A DNA stretch of 64,000 bases from Arthrobacter sp. OVS8 (GCA_028370155.1 CP116670.1:62001-126000), one strand, 5' to 3'; shown: positions 21,739-32,205, numbered from the stretch's first letter. Notes: a model not told the origin generated them from the sequence alone. Numbers and translations: made by a program.

Positions 21739-23626
21739 ATGATAGGTAATATTTTGCGTTTCAAGACTGCAGTTGCATTAGTGCTGCTCGGCCTCCTGAC
21801 ACTGCTGGCAGGAGTCGGCCAGAAGACTTTCTGGGCTCCGGCCGAGACCGTGACCGCCACCGCACCCGAGGGTGCCACCGCCGCTCCGCTGACCGTTTTC
21901 GACGAGAAGCTGCGCACCATGCGCGACGGCACGGTGACCATCACGGTCAAGGGGAGGGCAGCTTTATGCTGGCCGCGGGCCGTCCGGACGACGTTGACGC
22001 CTGGGTCGGCAAGACCGCGCACAACACGGTCTCGGGCGTCTCCGAGGACGGCAAGGCGCTGCAATTGACGCACGCGGAGGGTGAAGCCGCCGCGCCCTCA
22101 CCGGCAGGTTCCGATCTCTGGGTCAGCACGGAGAACGCCAGCGGCGAGCTGACGTACAACTGGAACGCACCGGCCGACGGCGACTGGTCCTTGCTGCTCG
22201 CAACGGACGGCACCAAGCCGCCCCCACCTCGATCACCATGACCTACCCGAACGACACCTCCACTCCGTGGGCCATTCCGCTGATGGTCCTGGGCGGCCTG
22301 CTGATCCTGGCCGGCATCGCGCTGATGGTACTCAAGCCGAAGTCCAAGTCCGGAGCGCGTCCCGGCGCCGACGGCGGTTCAACCGGTGATTCGGACGGCG
22401 GCAGCAGCTTTGCCCGCCGTGCGCAGGCCAAGGCCGCGGCCCGCAGCGAGGCCCGGAAGTCCGCCGCACCCACGTCCGCGGTGCCCGTTGCAGGATCGCC
22501 GGAGGTTGAGGTGAAGGGTGCTGACGCCAAGGGCTCCACCCCCACGAATACCGCCCCCACGAACACCGCCGAGAAGTCCTCCGCCGCACCGCTGACCGCG
22601 GCGCAGCGGCTGCGGCGCTCCGGAGCGGTCGTCGCCGTGCTGACCGCCACCGCTGTCGCAGGCAGCGGGGTGGCCGCACAGGCCAGCCAGACGCCCGCCC
22701 CGTCACCGGGCGAGGCTTCGGCCAGTGCAGAGCCGGCGCCGGGATCCCCGGTGCTGCTCGATACCCAGTTCCGCCGCATCCTGGAGCAGGTGGCCAGCGC
22801 GTCCGACGCCGGAGACGCGGCCAAGGACGCCAACAAGCTGAAGCCCCGCGTCGCCGGTCCTGAGCTCGAAGTCCGCTCGCAGAACTACAAGATCCGCTCC
22901 CGTGTCGGCTCGTACGAGCCCCGGATGCCGGTCCGCGCCACCAAGCTCCTCACCACGGTGGTCACCGAGGACCGAGCCTGGCCGCGGAAGGTCATGGCCG
23001 TGACCCAGGGCGAGGGCAATGTTGTTCCGCAGTTGCTTACCCTGACCCAGGCGTCCCCGCGGGAGAACTACAAGCTGGTCCTCACCACCCCGCTGCAGCC
23101 CGGCACCACCTTCCCGGGGATCGAGCGCGACGGTACCGGTACGCTGGCGCCGACGGACAAAACCGGTCTCCTCTACAGCGGCCAGGAAGCGCTGACCGGG
23201 CTGGGCGACCGGCTGAATTCCGCCGGCTCCACCTTCAAGGACAAGCTCGCGGAGGGTAAGTCCTCCCCGTACATCGCGGACACGCTGGCCTACCAGGCCG
23301 ACGTGGTGAAGTCCGGCGTCAACGGCAAATTCGCCTTCAGCCACAAACTGGTTCCGGAAAGCGTTGTGGTCTTCCGGACCGCCGACGGCGGGGCCCTGGC
23401 CCTGGGCCGTCTAGACTTCTCGTTCGACGGAACGCCGAAGGCCTCTGGCGACAAGCTGACCATCGGCGACGACGCTGCGGCCCTCGCGGGCGGCAAGGAG
23501 ACAAGCACCGGCATGGTGCTGAAATTCGCCGAATCCGCCGCGGTGTACATCCCGCCGGCCGGCTCGTCGGACCCGATGAAACTTGTGGCCGCCACCCGCG
23601 GGCTCGTGGGGGCCAGCTTCAAGTAG
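21739..23626 (+). CDS. Large two-module envelope protein of unknown function
   Basis: I do not recognise the family. The 629-residue product (after adding one base near 21953 and one near 22213) has an N-terminal membrane helix (about residues 8-28), an extracytoplasmic beta-rich domain of about 140 residues ending with TYPNDTSTP, a second helix (WAIPLMVLGGLLILAGIALMVL), and a cytoplasmic Ala/Lys/Ser-rich linker. A third helix (VVAVLTATAVAGSGVAAQA) leads to a second extracytoplasmic domain of about 300 residues. Two exported domains joined by a charged cytoplasmic loop suggest an envelope sensor, scaffold or lipoglycan-handling protein. The start may be ATG 21739 or TTG 21754, which has a better AGG upstream. 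A hairpin terminator follows. Confidence 0.6.
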
Positions 23627-23646
23627 AAGCGCAGGTACCAGTAGAT

Positions 23647-23683
23647 GCAGAAGGACCCGGCCAGCTGGCCGGGTCCTTTCTGC
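23647..23683 (+). terminator. Intrinsic terminator after the envelope protein gene
   Basis: GCAGAAGGACCCGGCC and GGCCGGGTCCTTTCTGC pair, with one extra base in the right arm, around AGCT. The CCTTTCTGC arm gives a modest T-rich end. Confidence 0.75.
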
Positions 23684-23737
23684 TTCCGGGCTCGTTCAAG
23701 TGGCACCGGGAGGGGCCGGTATGGCTAGAGTGGAACC

Positions 23738-24739
23738 ATGACTTCGCCAGCCTCCCGCCCGGTCCCGCCTGCTGCTGCCAACCCGCTCAACCTGCGGGGC
23801 GCCGTCGACCTGTCCTCCCTCAAACAGCGGCCCGCCACACCGCCGGCCGCCTCAGGCCCGGCGGGCACGCCGGGATCCCCGGCCGCGGGCAACGGGGACG
23901 AGGACCACGCCGGCCGTCCGCTCCGCGTGGACATCACCGAAGCCAATTTCCAGGAACTCGTTGAACTGTCGGCCCAGGTTCCCGTCGTCGTCGCGCTCTG
24001 GGCGGCGTACTCGCCCGGCTCCGCCGAACTGGTGGACGTTCTCGAGCGGATCGTGGACAGCTACGACGGCCGGCTGGTGCTCGGCGCCGCCGACGTCGAG
24101 GTGTTCCCGCAGCTCGCCCAGGCGTTCCAGGTGCAGGCCGTTCCCACCGCCGTGGCGCTCGTCAAGGGCCAGCCGGTTCCCCTGTTCCAGGGCGGAGCCG
24201 AGGAACCGCAGGTCCGCAGCCTGTTCGATGAACTGCTCAAGGTGGCGTCAGCCAACGGCGTCACCGGGCGGATCGGTGCGGGCGGACCCGCCGCGGACGG
24301 CCCCGAGGCTCCGCCGTTGCCTCCTTTGCACCAGAAGGCGTATGACGCGATCGAAGCCGGGGACTACGCAGCGGCCGCGGACGCGTACCGCCAGGCCCTC
24401 CTGGAAATGCCCGCCGACGCCGAAGCCAAGGCCGGCCTGGCCCAGGTGGAGCTGATGGACCGGCTCCAGCCGCTGTCCGCCGCGGACACCGACGCGTTGC
24501 GCCAGCTCGCCGCCGACGAACCGGACAACCTCGAAGCCCAGCTCGGCGTGGCCGACCTGGACGTCGCCGGCGGACACGTCGAGGACGGACTGGGCCGGAT
24601 CGTCGCGTTCATCGGCAGGAACTTCGGCCCGGAGCGGGAAACGGCCCGCGTCAGGCTGCTGGAACTGTTCGACGTCGTCGGCACCACCGATGACCGCGTG
24701 GCAAAAGCGCGCCAGAACCTGGCCCGGGTCCTCTTCTGA
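23738..24739 (+). CDS. CnoX/YbbN-type thioredoxin-like TPR protein
   Basis: The 333-residue protein has a Pro/Ala-rich N-terminus of 60 residues, a thioredoxin fold (about 63-175) and a C-terminal TPR-like helical region (about 200-330, GDYAAAADAYRQALLEMPADAEAKAGLAQVEL). At the redox site the sequence is WAAYSPGS (88-95) with no cysteines, so it cannot do dithiol chemistry. CnoX proteins of this type hold unfolded clients and pass them to chaperonins, so a holdase role is inferred. The stop overlaps the next start (TGATG). Confidence 0.8.
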   Translation: MTSPASRPVPPAAANPLNLRGAVDLSSLKQRPATPPAASGPAGTPGSPAAGNGDEDHAGRPLRVDITEANFQELVELSAQVPVVVALWAAYSPGSAELVDVLERIVDSYDGRLVLGAADVEVFPQLAQAFQVQAVPTAVALVKGQPVPLFQGGAEEPQVRSLFDELLKVASANGVTGRIGAGGPAADGPEAPPLPPLHQKAYDAIEAGDYAAAADAYRQALLEMPADAEAKAGLAQVELMDRLQPLSAADTDALRQLAADEPDNLEAQLGVADLDVAGGHVEDGLGRIVAFIGRNFGPERETARVRLLELFDVVGTTDDRVAKARQNLARVLF

Positions 24740-25838
24740 TGGGGTCGGCGCTTTTCACGCCGCTGGAACTGCGCTCCCTGCACCTGCAACACCGCGGCTG
24801 GGTATCGCCGATGTGTCAGTACAGCTGTGAGCCCGAAACCGGGGAAGGGGTCCCCACCGACTGGCACCTGATGCATCTGGGCTCGTTCGCCACGGGCGGG
24901 GCGGCCCTGATCCTCACCGAGGCGGCCGCCGTCAACGCCGCTGGACGGATCAGCCCGCGTGACGCCGGACTGTACAACGACCACCAGGCGGCGGCCTGGG
25001 AACGGATCACGGCCTTCGTGCACCGGCACGGAGCCGCAGAGGCCAAGATCGGCACCCAGCTGGCGCACGCCGGCCGGAAGGCGTCGTCCTACTGGCCGTT
25101 CTCCGGCCGGAAAGGTACGGTGACTGCCGACGACGGCGGCTGGCCCACCGTTGGGCCCGGCACCTCAGCCTTCGACGGCTACGACGCGCCCTCGGCGATG
25201 ACGGAGGACGAGATCCAGGGCGTGATCGCCGATTTCGCCGCCGCGGCCGAACGGGCCGTCGGCGCCGGTTTCGATACGATCGAAATCCACGGCGCCCACG
25301 GCTACCTCCTGCACCAGTTCCAGAGCCCCTCGTCAACGACCGCACCGACCGCTGGGGCGGTGACGAAACCGGCCGTAACAGGCTCACACTCGCCGTTGTG
25401 GACGCCGTGCGGAACGTCATCCCCGACTCCATGCCTCTGCTGCTGCGCATCTCCGCCTCGGACTGGGCCGAGGGCGGCATCGATGCCGAAGCCTCGGTCC
25501 GGATGGCCCGGGCAGCCTCGGAACACGGCGTGGACCTCGTGGACGTCTCCAGCGGCGGCGCCGTGGCGTGGCAGCAGATCCCTGCGGGGCCCGGCTACCA
25601 GACCGGTTTTGCCGCGCGCATCCGGCGTGAAACCGGGGTCCGGACCGGCACCGTGGGGCTGCTGACCTCGGCCGGCCAGGCCGAGCATGCCGTCGCCACC
25701 GGCCAGGCCGACGGCGTCTTCATCGCCCGCGCCGCCCTCCGCGACCCGCACTGGTGGCTGCGTGCCGCGTTCGAGCTGGGCCACGAGCTGGCCTGGCCGC
25801 CGCAGTACGAACGCGCCATTCCCCGCCACTCCTTCTAG
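24739..25838 (+). CDS. Old Yellow Enzyme family NADH:flavin oxidoreductase (YqjM-like)
   Basis: This is an FMN TIM-barrel ene-reductase of about 366 residues after repair. It has the start LFTPLELRSL, the VSPMCQYS segment with the Cys typical of the YqjM class, the QLAHAGRKAS loop (substrate His), GFDTIEIHGAHGYLLHQF, and a C-terminal IARAALRDPHW. It reduces activated C=C bonds (enones, quinones, nitro compounds) with NAD(P)H. One C is missing near 25327 (FQSPLVNDRTDRWGGDETGRN after repair). It is coupled to the CnoX-like gene by TGATG, which may hint at a stress context. Confidence 0.88.
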
Positions 25839-25939
25839 CGGGCCTTCAAGCACGCCTTCTCGCAGGGAATAAGGTCCGCCCGCAGGGGTACGCCTTGCGG
25901 ACGATCCGTTCCGTGCGCCGCGGCGGTTAGTCTGACGAC

Positions 25940-26746
25940 ATGACTTTTCAGCAACCGCATCCGCCAGCCCCTGAAAACCAGCCGCCACCGCCGGTCCCGG
26001 CCCTGTCCCTGCGCGGGCTGGCCAAACGCTTTGGCGGGAAAATCGCCGTCGACGGTCTCAGCCTGGACGTTCCGGCGGGTTCCTTCTTCGGGATCGTCGG
26101 GCCGAACGGCGCCGGCAAGACCACCACACTGTCGATGGCCACGGGACTGCTGCGGCCCGACTTCGGCACGGCGTTCGTTCACGGCGTCGATGTATGGCGG
26201 CAGCCGCTGGAAGCCAAGAAGCTGATGGGCATCCTGCCGGACGGCGTCCGGCTCTTTGACCGGCTGACCGGCGAGCAGCTGGTGACCTACGCCGGGCTGC
26301 TGCGCGGCATGGACAAGGACGTTGTGTCCGGACGCGTGGCGGAACTGCTCGCTGCCCTGGACCTGGGCCCTGACGCCGGCACGCTGGTAGTGGACTACTC
26401 CGCCGGCATGACCAAGAAGATCGCCCTCGCCTCGGCGCTCATCCACGCGCCCCGGCTGCTGGTGCTCGACGAGCCGTTCGAATCCGTGGACCCGGTGTCC
26501 GCCGCCAACATCCGCGACATCCTGGACCGCTACGTGGCTTCCGGCGGCACGGTCATCGTCTCCAGCCACGTGATGGACCTCGTCCAGCGGATGTGCGACC
26601 ACGTCGCCGTCGTCGCGGCCGGACGGCTGTTGGCCGCCGGGACGGTCGACGAGGTCCGCGCGGGCGCGTCCCTCGAAGACCGCTTCGTCCAGCTGGTCGG
26701 CGGCCGCAACCACACGGAAGGGCTGGAATGGTTGCGCACCTTCTAA
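25940..26746 (+). CDS. ABC transporter ATP-binding protein
   Basis: The 268-residue ATPase has Walker A GPNGAGKTT (about 54-62), Walker B LLVLDEPFESVDP (about 173-185) and the His switch SSH. The signature loop reads YSAGMTKK instead of LSGGQ, as in exporters of the CcmA/YbhF group. A Pro-rich N-terminus precedes the domain. It overlaps the permease gene by 19 bases, so the two form one transporter. The cargo is unknown. The start follows a 101-base spacer that holds no recognisable operator. Confidence 0.88.
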   Translation: MTFQQPHPPAPENQPPPPVPALSLRGLAKRFGGKIAVDGLSLDVPAGSFFGIVGPNGAGKTTTLSMATGLLRPDFGTAFVHGVDVWRQPLEAKKLMGILPDGVRLFDRLTGEQLVTYAGLLRGMDKDVVSGRVAELLAALDLGPDAGTLVVDYSAGMTKKIALASALIHAPRLLVLDEPFESVDPVSAANIRDILDRYVASGGTVIVSSHVMDLVQRMCDHVAVVAAGRLLAAGTVDEVRAGASLEDRFVQLVGGRNHTEGLEWLRTF

Positions 26747-28297
26747 GGCTCAAGCTGACGCTGCTGCGCAACAGCGTCCGGCGCAGCCCCTGGCAGCTGG
26801 TGGGTCTCGGCATCGGTGTGCTGTATGCGCTGGGACTCGTAGGGCTCGCCATCGCGGGGCTCCTGGTGCTCCGCGGACAGGACGCCGGGCTGGCGCAGAC
26901 GGTGGTGGTGCTGGGCGGCGCCGCGGCGCTGCTGGGCTGGGCGGTTATTCCGGTCGCGGCCGCGGCCGCCGATATGACCCTGGATCCGGCCAGGTTCACC
27001 ACCTTCGCCGTGCCGATGCCGCAGTTGCTGACCGGGCTGGCCCTCGGCGGGCTGATCGGCATCCCGGGCACGGCGACCGCCCTGGTGGCACTCGGCACGG
27101 TCGGGACCTGGTCCCGGAGCCTCCCCGCCGCGGCGGGCGCGCTGGTGGGCGCGGTCCTCGGTGTGCTGAGCTGCATAGTGCTGTCCAAAGTGGTCACTAC
27201 TGCCACCGCGGGTCTGGCGAGTTCCCGCCGGTTCAAGGACGCCAGCGCGGTGGTCTTCCTGATTCCCTCGTCCTGATGGGCCCGATCGTGACCGGCGTCG
27301 CCGAAGGGATTGCCGGATCCGGGGACTTCCTGACCGCGCTGGCCCGCACGCTGTCCTGGACTCCGGCAGGGGCCGCGTGGTCCCTCGGCGGCGACCTTGC
27401 CGTGGGGAGCTATGGCGCCGCGGGCCTGAAGTTCCTGATCGCGCTGGGCACCCTCGCCGGACTGGCCCTGTGCTGGAAGCTCCTGCTGCAGCGGGCGCTC
27501 GTGACGCCGCCCTATGCCGGCACCTCCAAAAGAGGGCCGGCGGCCTGGGCTTTTTCGGGCTGTTCCCGGCGACGCCCGCCGGCGCGGTGGCGGCGCGGTC
27601 CCTGAGCTACTGGCTCCGGGACCCCCGGTACTCCGGCTCCCTCGTCGTCGTCCCGCTGCTGCCCGTGCTGTTCCTGTTCCAGGCCACGCAGACCGGGTCC
27701 TACGTGCTGCTCCTCTTCGTCGGTCCGCTGACCGCGTTCCTGCTGGCCTGGTCCATCTCGACAGACGTCTCCTATGACAACACCGCCTTTGCGCTGCATG
27801 TCGCCACGGGCGTGCGCGGGGTCCACGACCGGCTCGGCCGCGCGATGGCGTGCCTGGTCTTCGCCCTGCCCGTGGTGCTGGGGCTCAGCGTCCTGCCGTT
27901 CCTGTTTGGTGCGGACTGGCAACTCTTGCCCGGAGTGCTCGGGTTGTCCCTCGGCGTCCTGTTCAGCGGGGTCGGGCTTTCGTCCGTGGTCTCGGCGCGC
28001 TACACCGTCGCGGTGCCGCTCCCGGGAGACAGCCCCTTCAAGAAGCCGCCCGGCAATGTGGCGCAGACGCTCGCGGTGCAGTTCGGCGGCATGGGCGTGC
28101 TCCTGGTGCTGGTCATCCCCGAGGCGGCGCTGCTGGCGGCACAGTTCGTCACCGGCAGCGCCCTGCCGGGCTGGATCAATCTGGTGCTGGGCCCGGTCCT
28201 GGGGCTCGCGCTGTTGGCTGCCGGGGTCCGGCTGGGCGGCAAGTGGCTCGATGCCCGCGGGCCTGAACTGCTGGCCCAGCTGGCCGTCAACCGCTGA
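26728..28297 (+). CDS. ABC transporter permease
   Basis: After repair the protein has 523 residues with about 12 hydrophobic segments, beginning MVAHLLRLKLTLLRNSVRRSPWQLVG. It lacks the EAA loop of importers, fitting an ABC-2-like exporter permease. It starts inside the 3' end of the ATPase gene. One base is missing near 27266 (VVFLIPLVLMGP after repair) and one near 27530 in an A run (TSKKRAGGLGFFGLFPATPAGAV). Fused double-size permeases of this kind occur in actinobacteria as a single gene, which would let one polypeptide span the membrane as a pseudo-dimer. Confidence 0.8.
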
Positions 28298-28413
28298 CGC
28301 GGGCGCTGCGGACCGGACTGGGATAACCTGCCCCTAGGGCGCGTCCGGCAACGGGTGCGGCGAAATAGCGGCGAAGCTAAGGCGAAGGTCAACGCAAGGG
28401 TAAAGGCAGGGCC

Positions 28414-29194
28414 ATGGAAGTCGTCATTCTGTCCGGCAATAAGCCGATCGCGGCCCTCGCGGCGGACGCGATCGAGAAACTGCTCCGCCGGAAACCCGAC
28501 GCCGTCCTGGGCCTCGCCACCGGTTCATCACCGCTGCCGGTTTACAACGAGCTGGTGCTGCGGCACGAACGGGACGGACTGGACTTCAGCCTGGTGCGGG
28601 CTTTTGCCCTGGACGAATATGTGGGGCTGCCGGCCGCCACCCGGAGTCCTACCGGGAGGTGATCCGGCGCGAATTCACCGAGCGGGTAAATATCGACCCC
28701 GCAAACGTCCACGGCCCGGACGGCTCGGCCGCGGACATCCCCGCAGCCTGCCAGGCTTATGAGGACGCCATCCGCGGCGCCGGGGAGTGGACCTGCAACT
28801 GCTGGGAGTGGGCACCGACGGCCACATCGGATTCAACGAGCCCGGCTCATCCCTGGCCTCGCGGACCCGGATCAAGACCCTGATCGAGCAGACACGCCGG
28901 GACAACGCACGGTTTTTCGGGAGCCTGTCCCACGTTCCGCACCACGTCGTGACGCAGGGACTGGGAACCATCCTGGAGGCCCGGCATGTGATCCTCATTG
29001 CCACCGGCGCGCAGAAAGCCCGGGCGGTCCGCGACCTCGTGGAAGGGCCGGTCGCCGCCATCTGCGCGGCCAGCGTCCTGCAGCTGCATCCGCACGCCAC
29101 GATCCTGGTCGATGAGGCGGCGGCGTCGTCGCTGCGGCTCGCCGACTATTACCGCCACAGCTATGAGAACAAGCCGTCGTGGCAGGGGCTGTAG
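28414..29194 (+). CDS. nagB: Glucosamine-6-phosphate deaminase
   Basis: NagB turns glucosamine-6-phosphate into fructose-6-phosphate and ammonia, the last step of amino-sugar catabolism. The 260-residue repaired protein has [13 protein letters not shown] (phosphate loop), ALDEYVGLP with the catalytic Asp, [14 protein letters not shown] with the active-site Asp/His, and a C-terminus as in the family. Two breaks, near 28638 and 28789, are closed by one base each ([12 protein letters not shown] and [13 protein letters not shown]). No nagA or transporter lies next to it, so it may be a stand-alone recycling gene. Confidence 0.92.
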
Positions 29195-29275
29195 GGCCGT
29201 ATCCGAGCTGTATCGGCGCCCTGCCCCCGCCCTGCCGGCGACGTTCCGTCCGATCCAGCGGCTAAGATGGGTCTC

Positions 29276-29593
29276 ATGAACAGCATGACCGATCCTCTCG
29301 AAAACGACCCGATGCGCGAGCTCTCCGGAGCAGGGACGTCCACGGCCACTATCGAGCGCGAGGAACTGCGCCAGGAAGTGGAACCGGGCGACCGGGAACG
29401 CTTCTCGCACTACGTGCGCAAGGAAAAGATCATGGAATCCGCGCTGTCCGGTGAACCCGTCATCGCGCTGTGCGGCAAGGTCTGGACGCCGGGCCGCGAT
29501 CCGAAGAAGTTCCCGGTCTGCCCCGAATGCAAAGAGGTCTACGACGGCCTCCGCCCGGGCAACGACGGCGGCAAGGGCTCCGGCGACAAGTAG
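29276..29593 (+). CDS. DUF3039 zinc-site protein
   Basis: The 105-residue protein is acidic in its N-terminal half, then has FSHYVRKEKIMESALSGEPVIALCGKVWTP and CPECKEVYDGL, which can form a four-Cys/His zinc site. This matches DUF3039, a small conserved actinobacterial family of unknown function. ATG 29276 is preferred to an ATG three codons earlier because it lies closer to the conserved length. It is followed by 212 bases without a gene, containing a 7-bp hairpin (29661-29681). Confidence 0.8.
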   Translation: MNSMTDPLENDPMRELSGAGTSTATIEREELRQEVEPGDRERFSHYVRKEKIMESALSGEPVIALCGKVWTPGRDPKKFPVCPECKEVYDGLRPGNDGGKGSGDK

Positions 29594-29805
29594 CGCGGCC
29601 CAGGCACAGCGGGGACGCACGAGCTCCGCACGTCCCGCGCTCAGTCGCGCCGCCATGCCCCCGGGAGTGCTGTTCTCCCGGTGAATGATGCCCGGTCCAT
29701 GCTGGCCGGTGGCAACTCACGGTTCATCCGAAAAAGATTGGTGTTTTTGTGCTTAATTGGGTTTCTCCGTCAGCGGCGGCAGTACGCGGAATGGAGGGCA
29801 CCTAG

Positions 29806-31596
29806 GTGACAGAGACACTCTTTGGCGGACCCGTGCTGCCTCCCGCGTATCCGGAGCGGGCAGCCTGGGGCACCGCGCCAAAACTCCGGGCCTGGCAGCA
29901 GGAAGCCCTCGACAGCTACTTCACCACGCATCCCCGGGATTTCCTGGCGGTCGCCACGCCCGGCGCCGGCAAGACCACCTTTGCGCTGCGGGTGGCCTCC
30001 ATGCTGATCGAGGCCAACATCGTCAACCGCGTCACCATCGTGGCGCCCACGGACCACCTGAAGCGGCAGTGGGCCGATGCTGCCGCCCGGGTGGGCATCG
30101 CCATCGACCCGAACTTCAAAAACGCCGACGGCCAGCACGGCCGCGGCTTCATCGGCGTCGCTGTCACCTACGCGCAGGTGGCGAGCAAGCCCATGCTGCA
30201 CCGGGCCAAGACCGAGGCCGCCCGCACGCTGGTCATCCTCGACGAAATCCACCACGGCGGCGAGGCCTTGTCGTGGGGCGACGGACTCCGCGAGGCCTTC
30301 GAACCCGCAGCGCGGCGGCTCTCGCTGACGGGTACGCCGTTCCGGTCCGACACGTCGCCAATTCCGTTTGTCGAATACGCCGAGGACCGGGACGGGATCC
30401 GGCGCTCCAAGGCCGACTACACCTACGGCTACGGCAAGGCGCTCCGGGACCACGTGGTCCGTCCCGTAATGTTTATGGCCTACTCCGGCCAGATGCGCTG
30501 GCGGACCAGCGGCGGCGAGGAGATGGCGGCCTCACTCGGCGAGGCGGCCGTCACCAAGGATGTCACGTCCCAGGCCTGGCGGACCGCGCTGAACCCGGCG
30601 GGCGAATGGATTCCCGCGGTGCTTGCCGGGGCGGACAAGCGCCTCAGCGAGGTGCGCCGGACCGTTCCCGACGCCGGCGGGCTGGTTATCGCGACCGACC
30701 ACGAGGACGCGCGCGCCTACGCCGGACAGTTGAAGAGGATCACGGGCGAGTCGCCCACGGTGATCCTCTCCGACGACGCCAAGGCCTCCAGCAAGATCGA
30801 GGAGTTCACCGCCAGCGAGAAGCGCTGGATGGTGGCCGTGCGTATGGTGTCCGAAGGTGTTGACGTTCCCCGGCTCTCCGTCGGCGTCTACGCGACCTCC
30901 ACGGCTACGCCGCTGTTCTTCGCCCAGGCTGTCGGGCGTTTTGTGCGCGCCCGGAAACGCGGCGAGACGGCGTCGGTGTTCCTGCCGTCCGTGCCGCAGC
31001 TGATGGCGCTGGCGAACTCCATGGAGGCCGAGCGCGACCATGCCCTGGACCGCCCGGAGAAGGAGGACGGCGACGGCCTCTTCAACCCGGAGGACTCGCT
31101 GATGGACGAGGCGAACCGCGAGGAGAAAGCCTCCGATTCGCTGACCAAGGGAAAGTTCGAGGCGCTGGATTCGCAGGCCTCCTTTGACCGTGTGCTGTTC
31201 GACGGCGGCGAGTTCGGCACCGGCGGCGAGGTGGGCTCGGAGGACGAGCTCGACTTCCTCGGGATTCCCGGCTTGCTCGACGCCGAACAGGTCGGCACGC
31301 TGCTGCGGCAGCGCCAGCACGAGCAGCTCAACCGCAAGAACGCACGCGCCCCGCAGGGTGCCGCTGCAGCTGCTGCTGCCCTACCGGCGGTGCCCGACCA
31401 CCGCATGCTGATGGACCTGCGCACCGAACTGGCCAAGAACGTCGCCGCCTGGTCTGCGCGCACGGGCACGCCGCACGGCGTCATCCACACGAAGCTCAGA
31501 ACGGTCTGCGGCGGCCCGGCCGTGGCGCAGGCCAACGAGGAACAGCTGCAGACCCGGCTGCGGAAGCTCCAGGACTGGTTCATCGGCCGGAAGTAA
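29806..31596 (+). CDS. DEAD/DEAH-box superfamily 2 helicase (XPB-like)
   Basis: The 596-residue ATPase has Walker A TPGAGKTTF (about 50), motif II DEIHHGG (about 146-152), motif III SLTGTPFRSD (about 174) and motif VI QAVGRFVRA (about 375), followed by an Ala-rich and a helical C-terminal part. It resembles the DEAD/DEAH box helicases of actinobacteria related to XPB and the UvrB-like translocases. A role in DNA repair or R-loop processing is likely, but the substrate is not visible. GGAGGGCACCTAG precedes the GTG start. The gene is intact, unlike many neighbours. Confidence 0.87.
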   Translation: MTETLFGGPVLPPAYPERAAWGTAPKLRAWQQEALDSYFTTHPRDFLAVATPGAGKTTFALRVASMLIEANIVNRVTIVAPTDHLKRQWADAAARVGIAIDPNFKNADGQHGRGFIGVAVTYAQVASKPMLHRAKTEAARTLVILDEIHHGGEALSWGDGLREAFEPAARRLSLTGTPFRSDTSPIPFVEYAEDRDGIRRSKADYTYGYGKALRDHVVRPVMFMAYSGQMRWRTSGGEEMAASLGEAAVTKDVTSQAWRTALNPAGEWIPAVLAGADKRLSEVRRTVPDAGGLVIATDHEDARAYAGQLKRITGESPTVILSDDAKASSKIEEFTASEKRWMVAVRMVSEGVDVPRLSVGVYATSTATPLFFAQAVGRFVRARKRGETASVFLPSVPQLMALANSMEAERDHALDRPEKEDGDGLFNPEDSLMDEANREEKASDSLTKGKFEALDSQASFDRVLFDGGEFGTGGEVGSEDELDFLGIPGLLDAEQVGTLLRQRQHEQLNRKNARAPQGAAAAAAALPAVPDHRMLMDLRTELAKNVAAWSARTGTPHGVIHTKLRTVCGGPAVAQANEEQLQTRLRKLQDWFIGRK

Positions 31597-31658
31597 CGGC
31601 CGCAGGAAAAACAGGCACAGGGCCGCAGGCACGAAGCAACAGGTACAAGACAGGCACA

Positions 31659-31687
31659 AAAAAGGACCGGGGTTCCCGGTCCTTTTT
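31659..31687. terminator. Bidirectional intrinsic terminator
   Basis: AAAAAGGACCGGG and CCCGGTCCTTTTT pair perfectly around a 3-base loop, with an A run on one side and a T run on the other. It sits between the convergent helicase and lipoprotein genes. Confidence 0.92.
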
Positions 31688-31716
31688 GACAGCTCTGCGC
31701 GGCTGCAGGTGCGACG

Positions 31717-32064
31717 CTACTGGCCGCCGGCGCCGCAGAGTGCACTGAGGTTCTGGCCCGCCGCGGTGTAGGATCCCTGCAGCTCTTCCAGCTTGGCGGA
31801 GTCCGGGTTTTCCTGGGCCGACGCGTCCAGGTATTCGATGATGGAGTGCAGTGGAGCCTGGATCTCTCCGGACGCGGCGGCCTCGATCGGCCGGAGCCGG
31901 TTGGCGAGGCGGATCATGCCGGCCTTGTCCGCCGCGGACGTGGGTCCCGCGCCGACGGTCTGGATCCGGGCGCAGGTTTCCTCGGTGGTGTCTTGCGGGG
32001 CCGAGCAGCCGGCGGCACCGAGCAGGGCCCCGGCAGCGATCAGGACGGTAAGGGTCTTCTTCAT
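31717..32064 (-). CDS. Small lipoprotein of unknown function
   Basis: The 115-residue product starts with a lipoprotein signal (MKKTLTVLIAAGALLGAAGC) whose lipobox LGAAGC places the lipidated Cys at residue 20. The mature part is helical and has two further cysteines (in ETCARI and ALCGAGG) that could form one disulfide. No domain is recognised. It is a single-gene unit: a terminator lies downstream, and a region with short tandem repeats lies upstream. Confidence 0.72.
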   Translation of the reverse strand: MKKTLTVLIAAGALLGAAGCSAPQDTTEETCARIQTVGAGPTSAADKAGMIRLANRLRPIEAAASGEIQAPLHSIIEYLDASAQENPDSAKLEELQGSYTAAGQNLSALCGAGGQ

Positions 32065-32154
32065 GATGTACTCCGGGGTTCTTACTGGTCAGACGATATT
32101 GGCAAGGATTTCGAGTCTACTGCGTGGTGCGGATGTTGCGGCCAGCATCCGTCG

Positions 32155-32205
32155 GGACGCCGACACAAACCGGACGCCGACACAAACCGGATGCTGACGC
32201 CAACC
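32155..32205. repeat. 17-bp tandem repeat, three units
   Basis: GGACGCCGACACAAACC occurs twice without mismatch, and a third unit (GGATGCTGACGCCAACC) differs at five bases. The block lies between the divergent-looking lipoprotein start and the end of pncA. Confidence 0.75.

Noticed and set aside
29661..29681. CCGGGAG-loop-CTCCCGG as an intrinsic terminator after the DUF3039 gene.
   Set aside because: The stem has only 7 pairs and no T tract follows, so it is not supported as a terminator.
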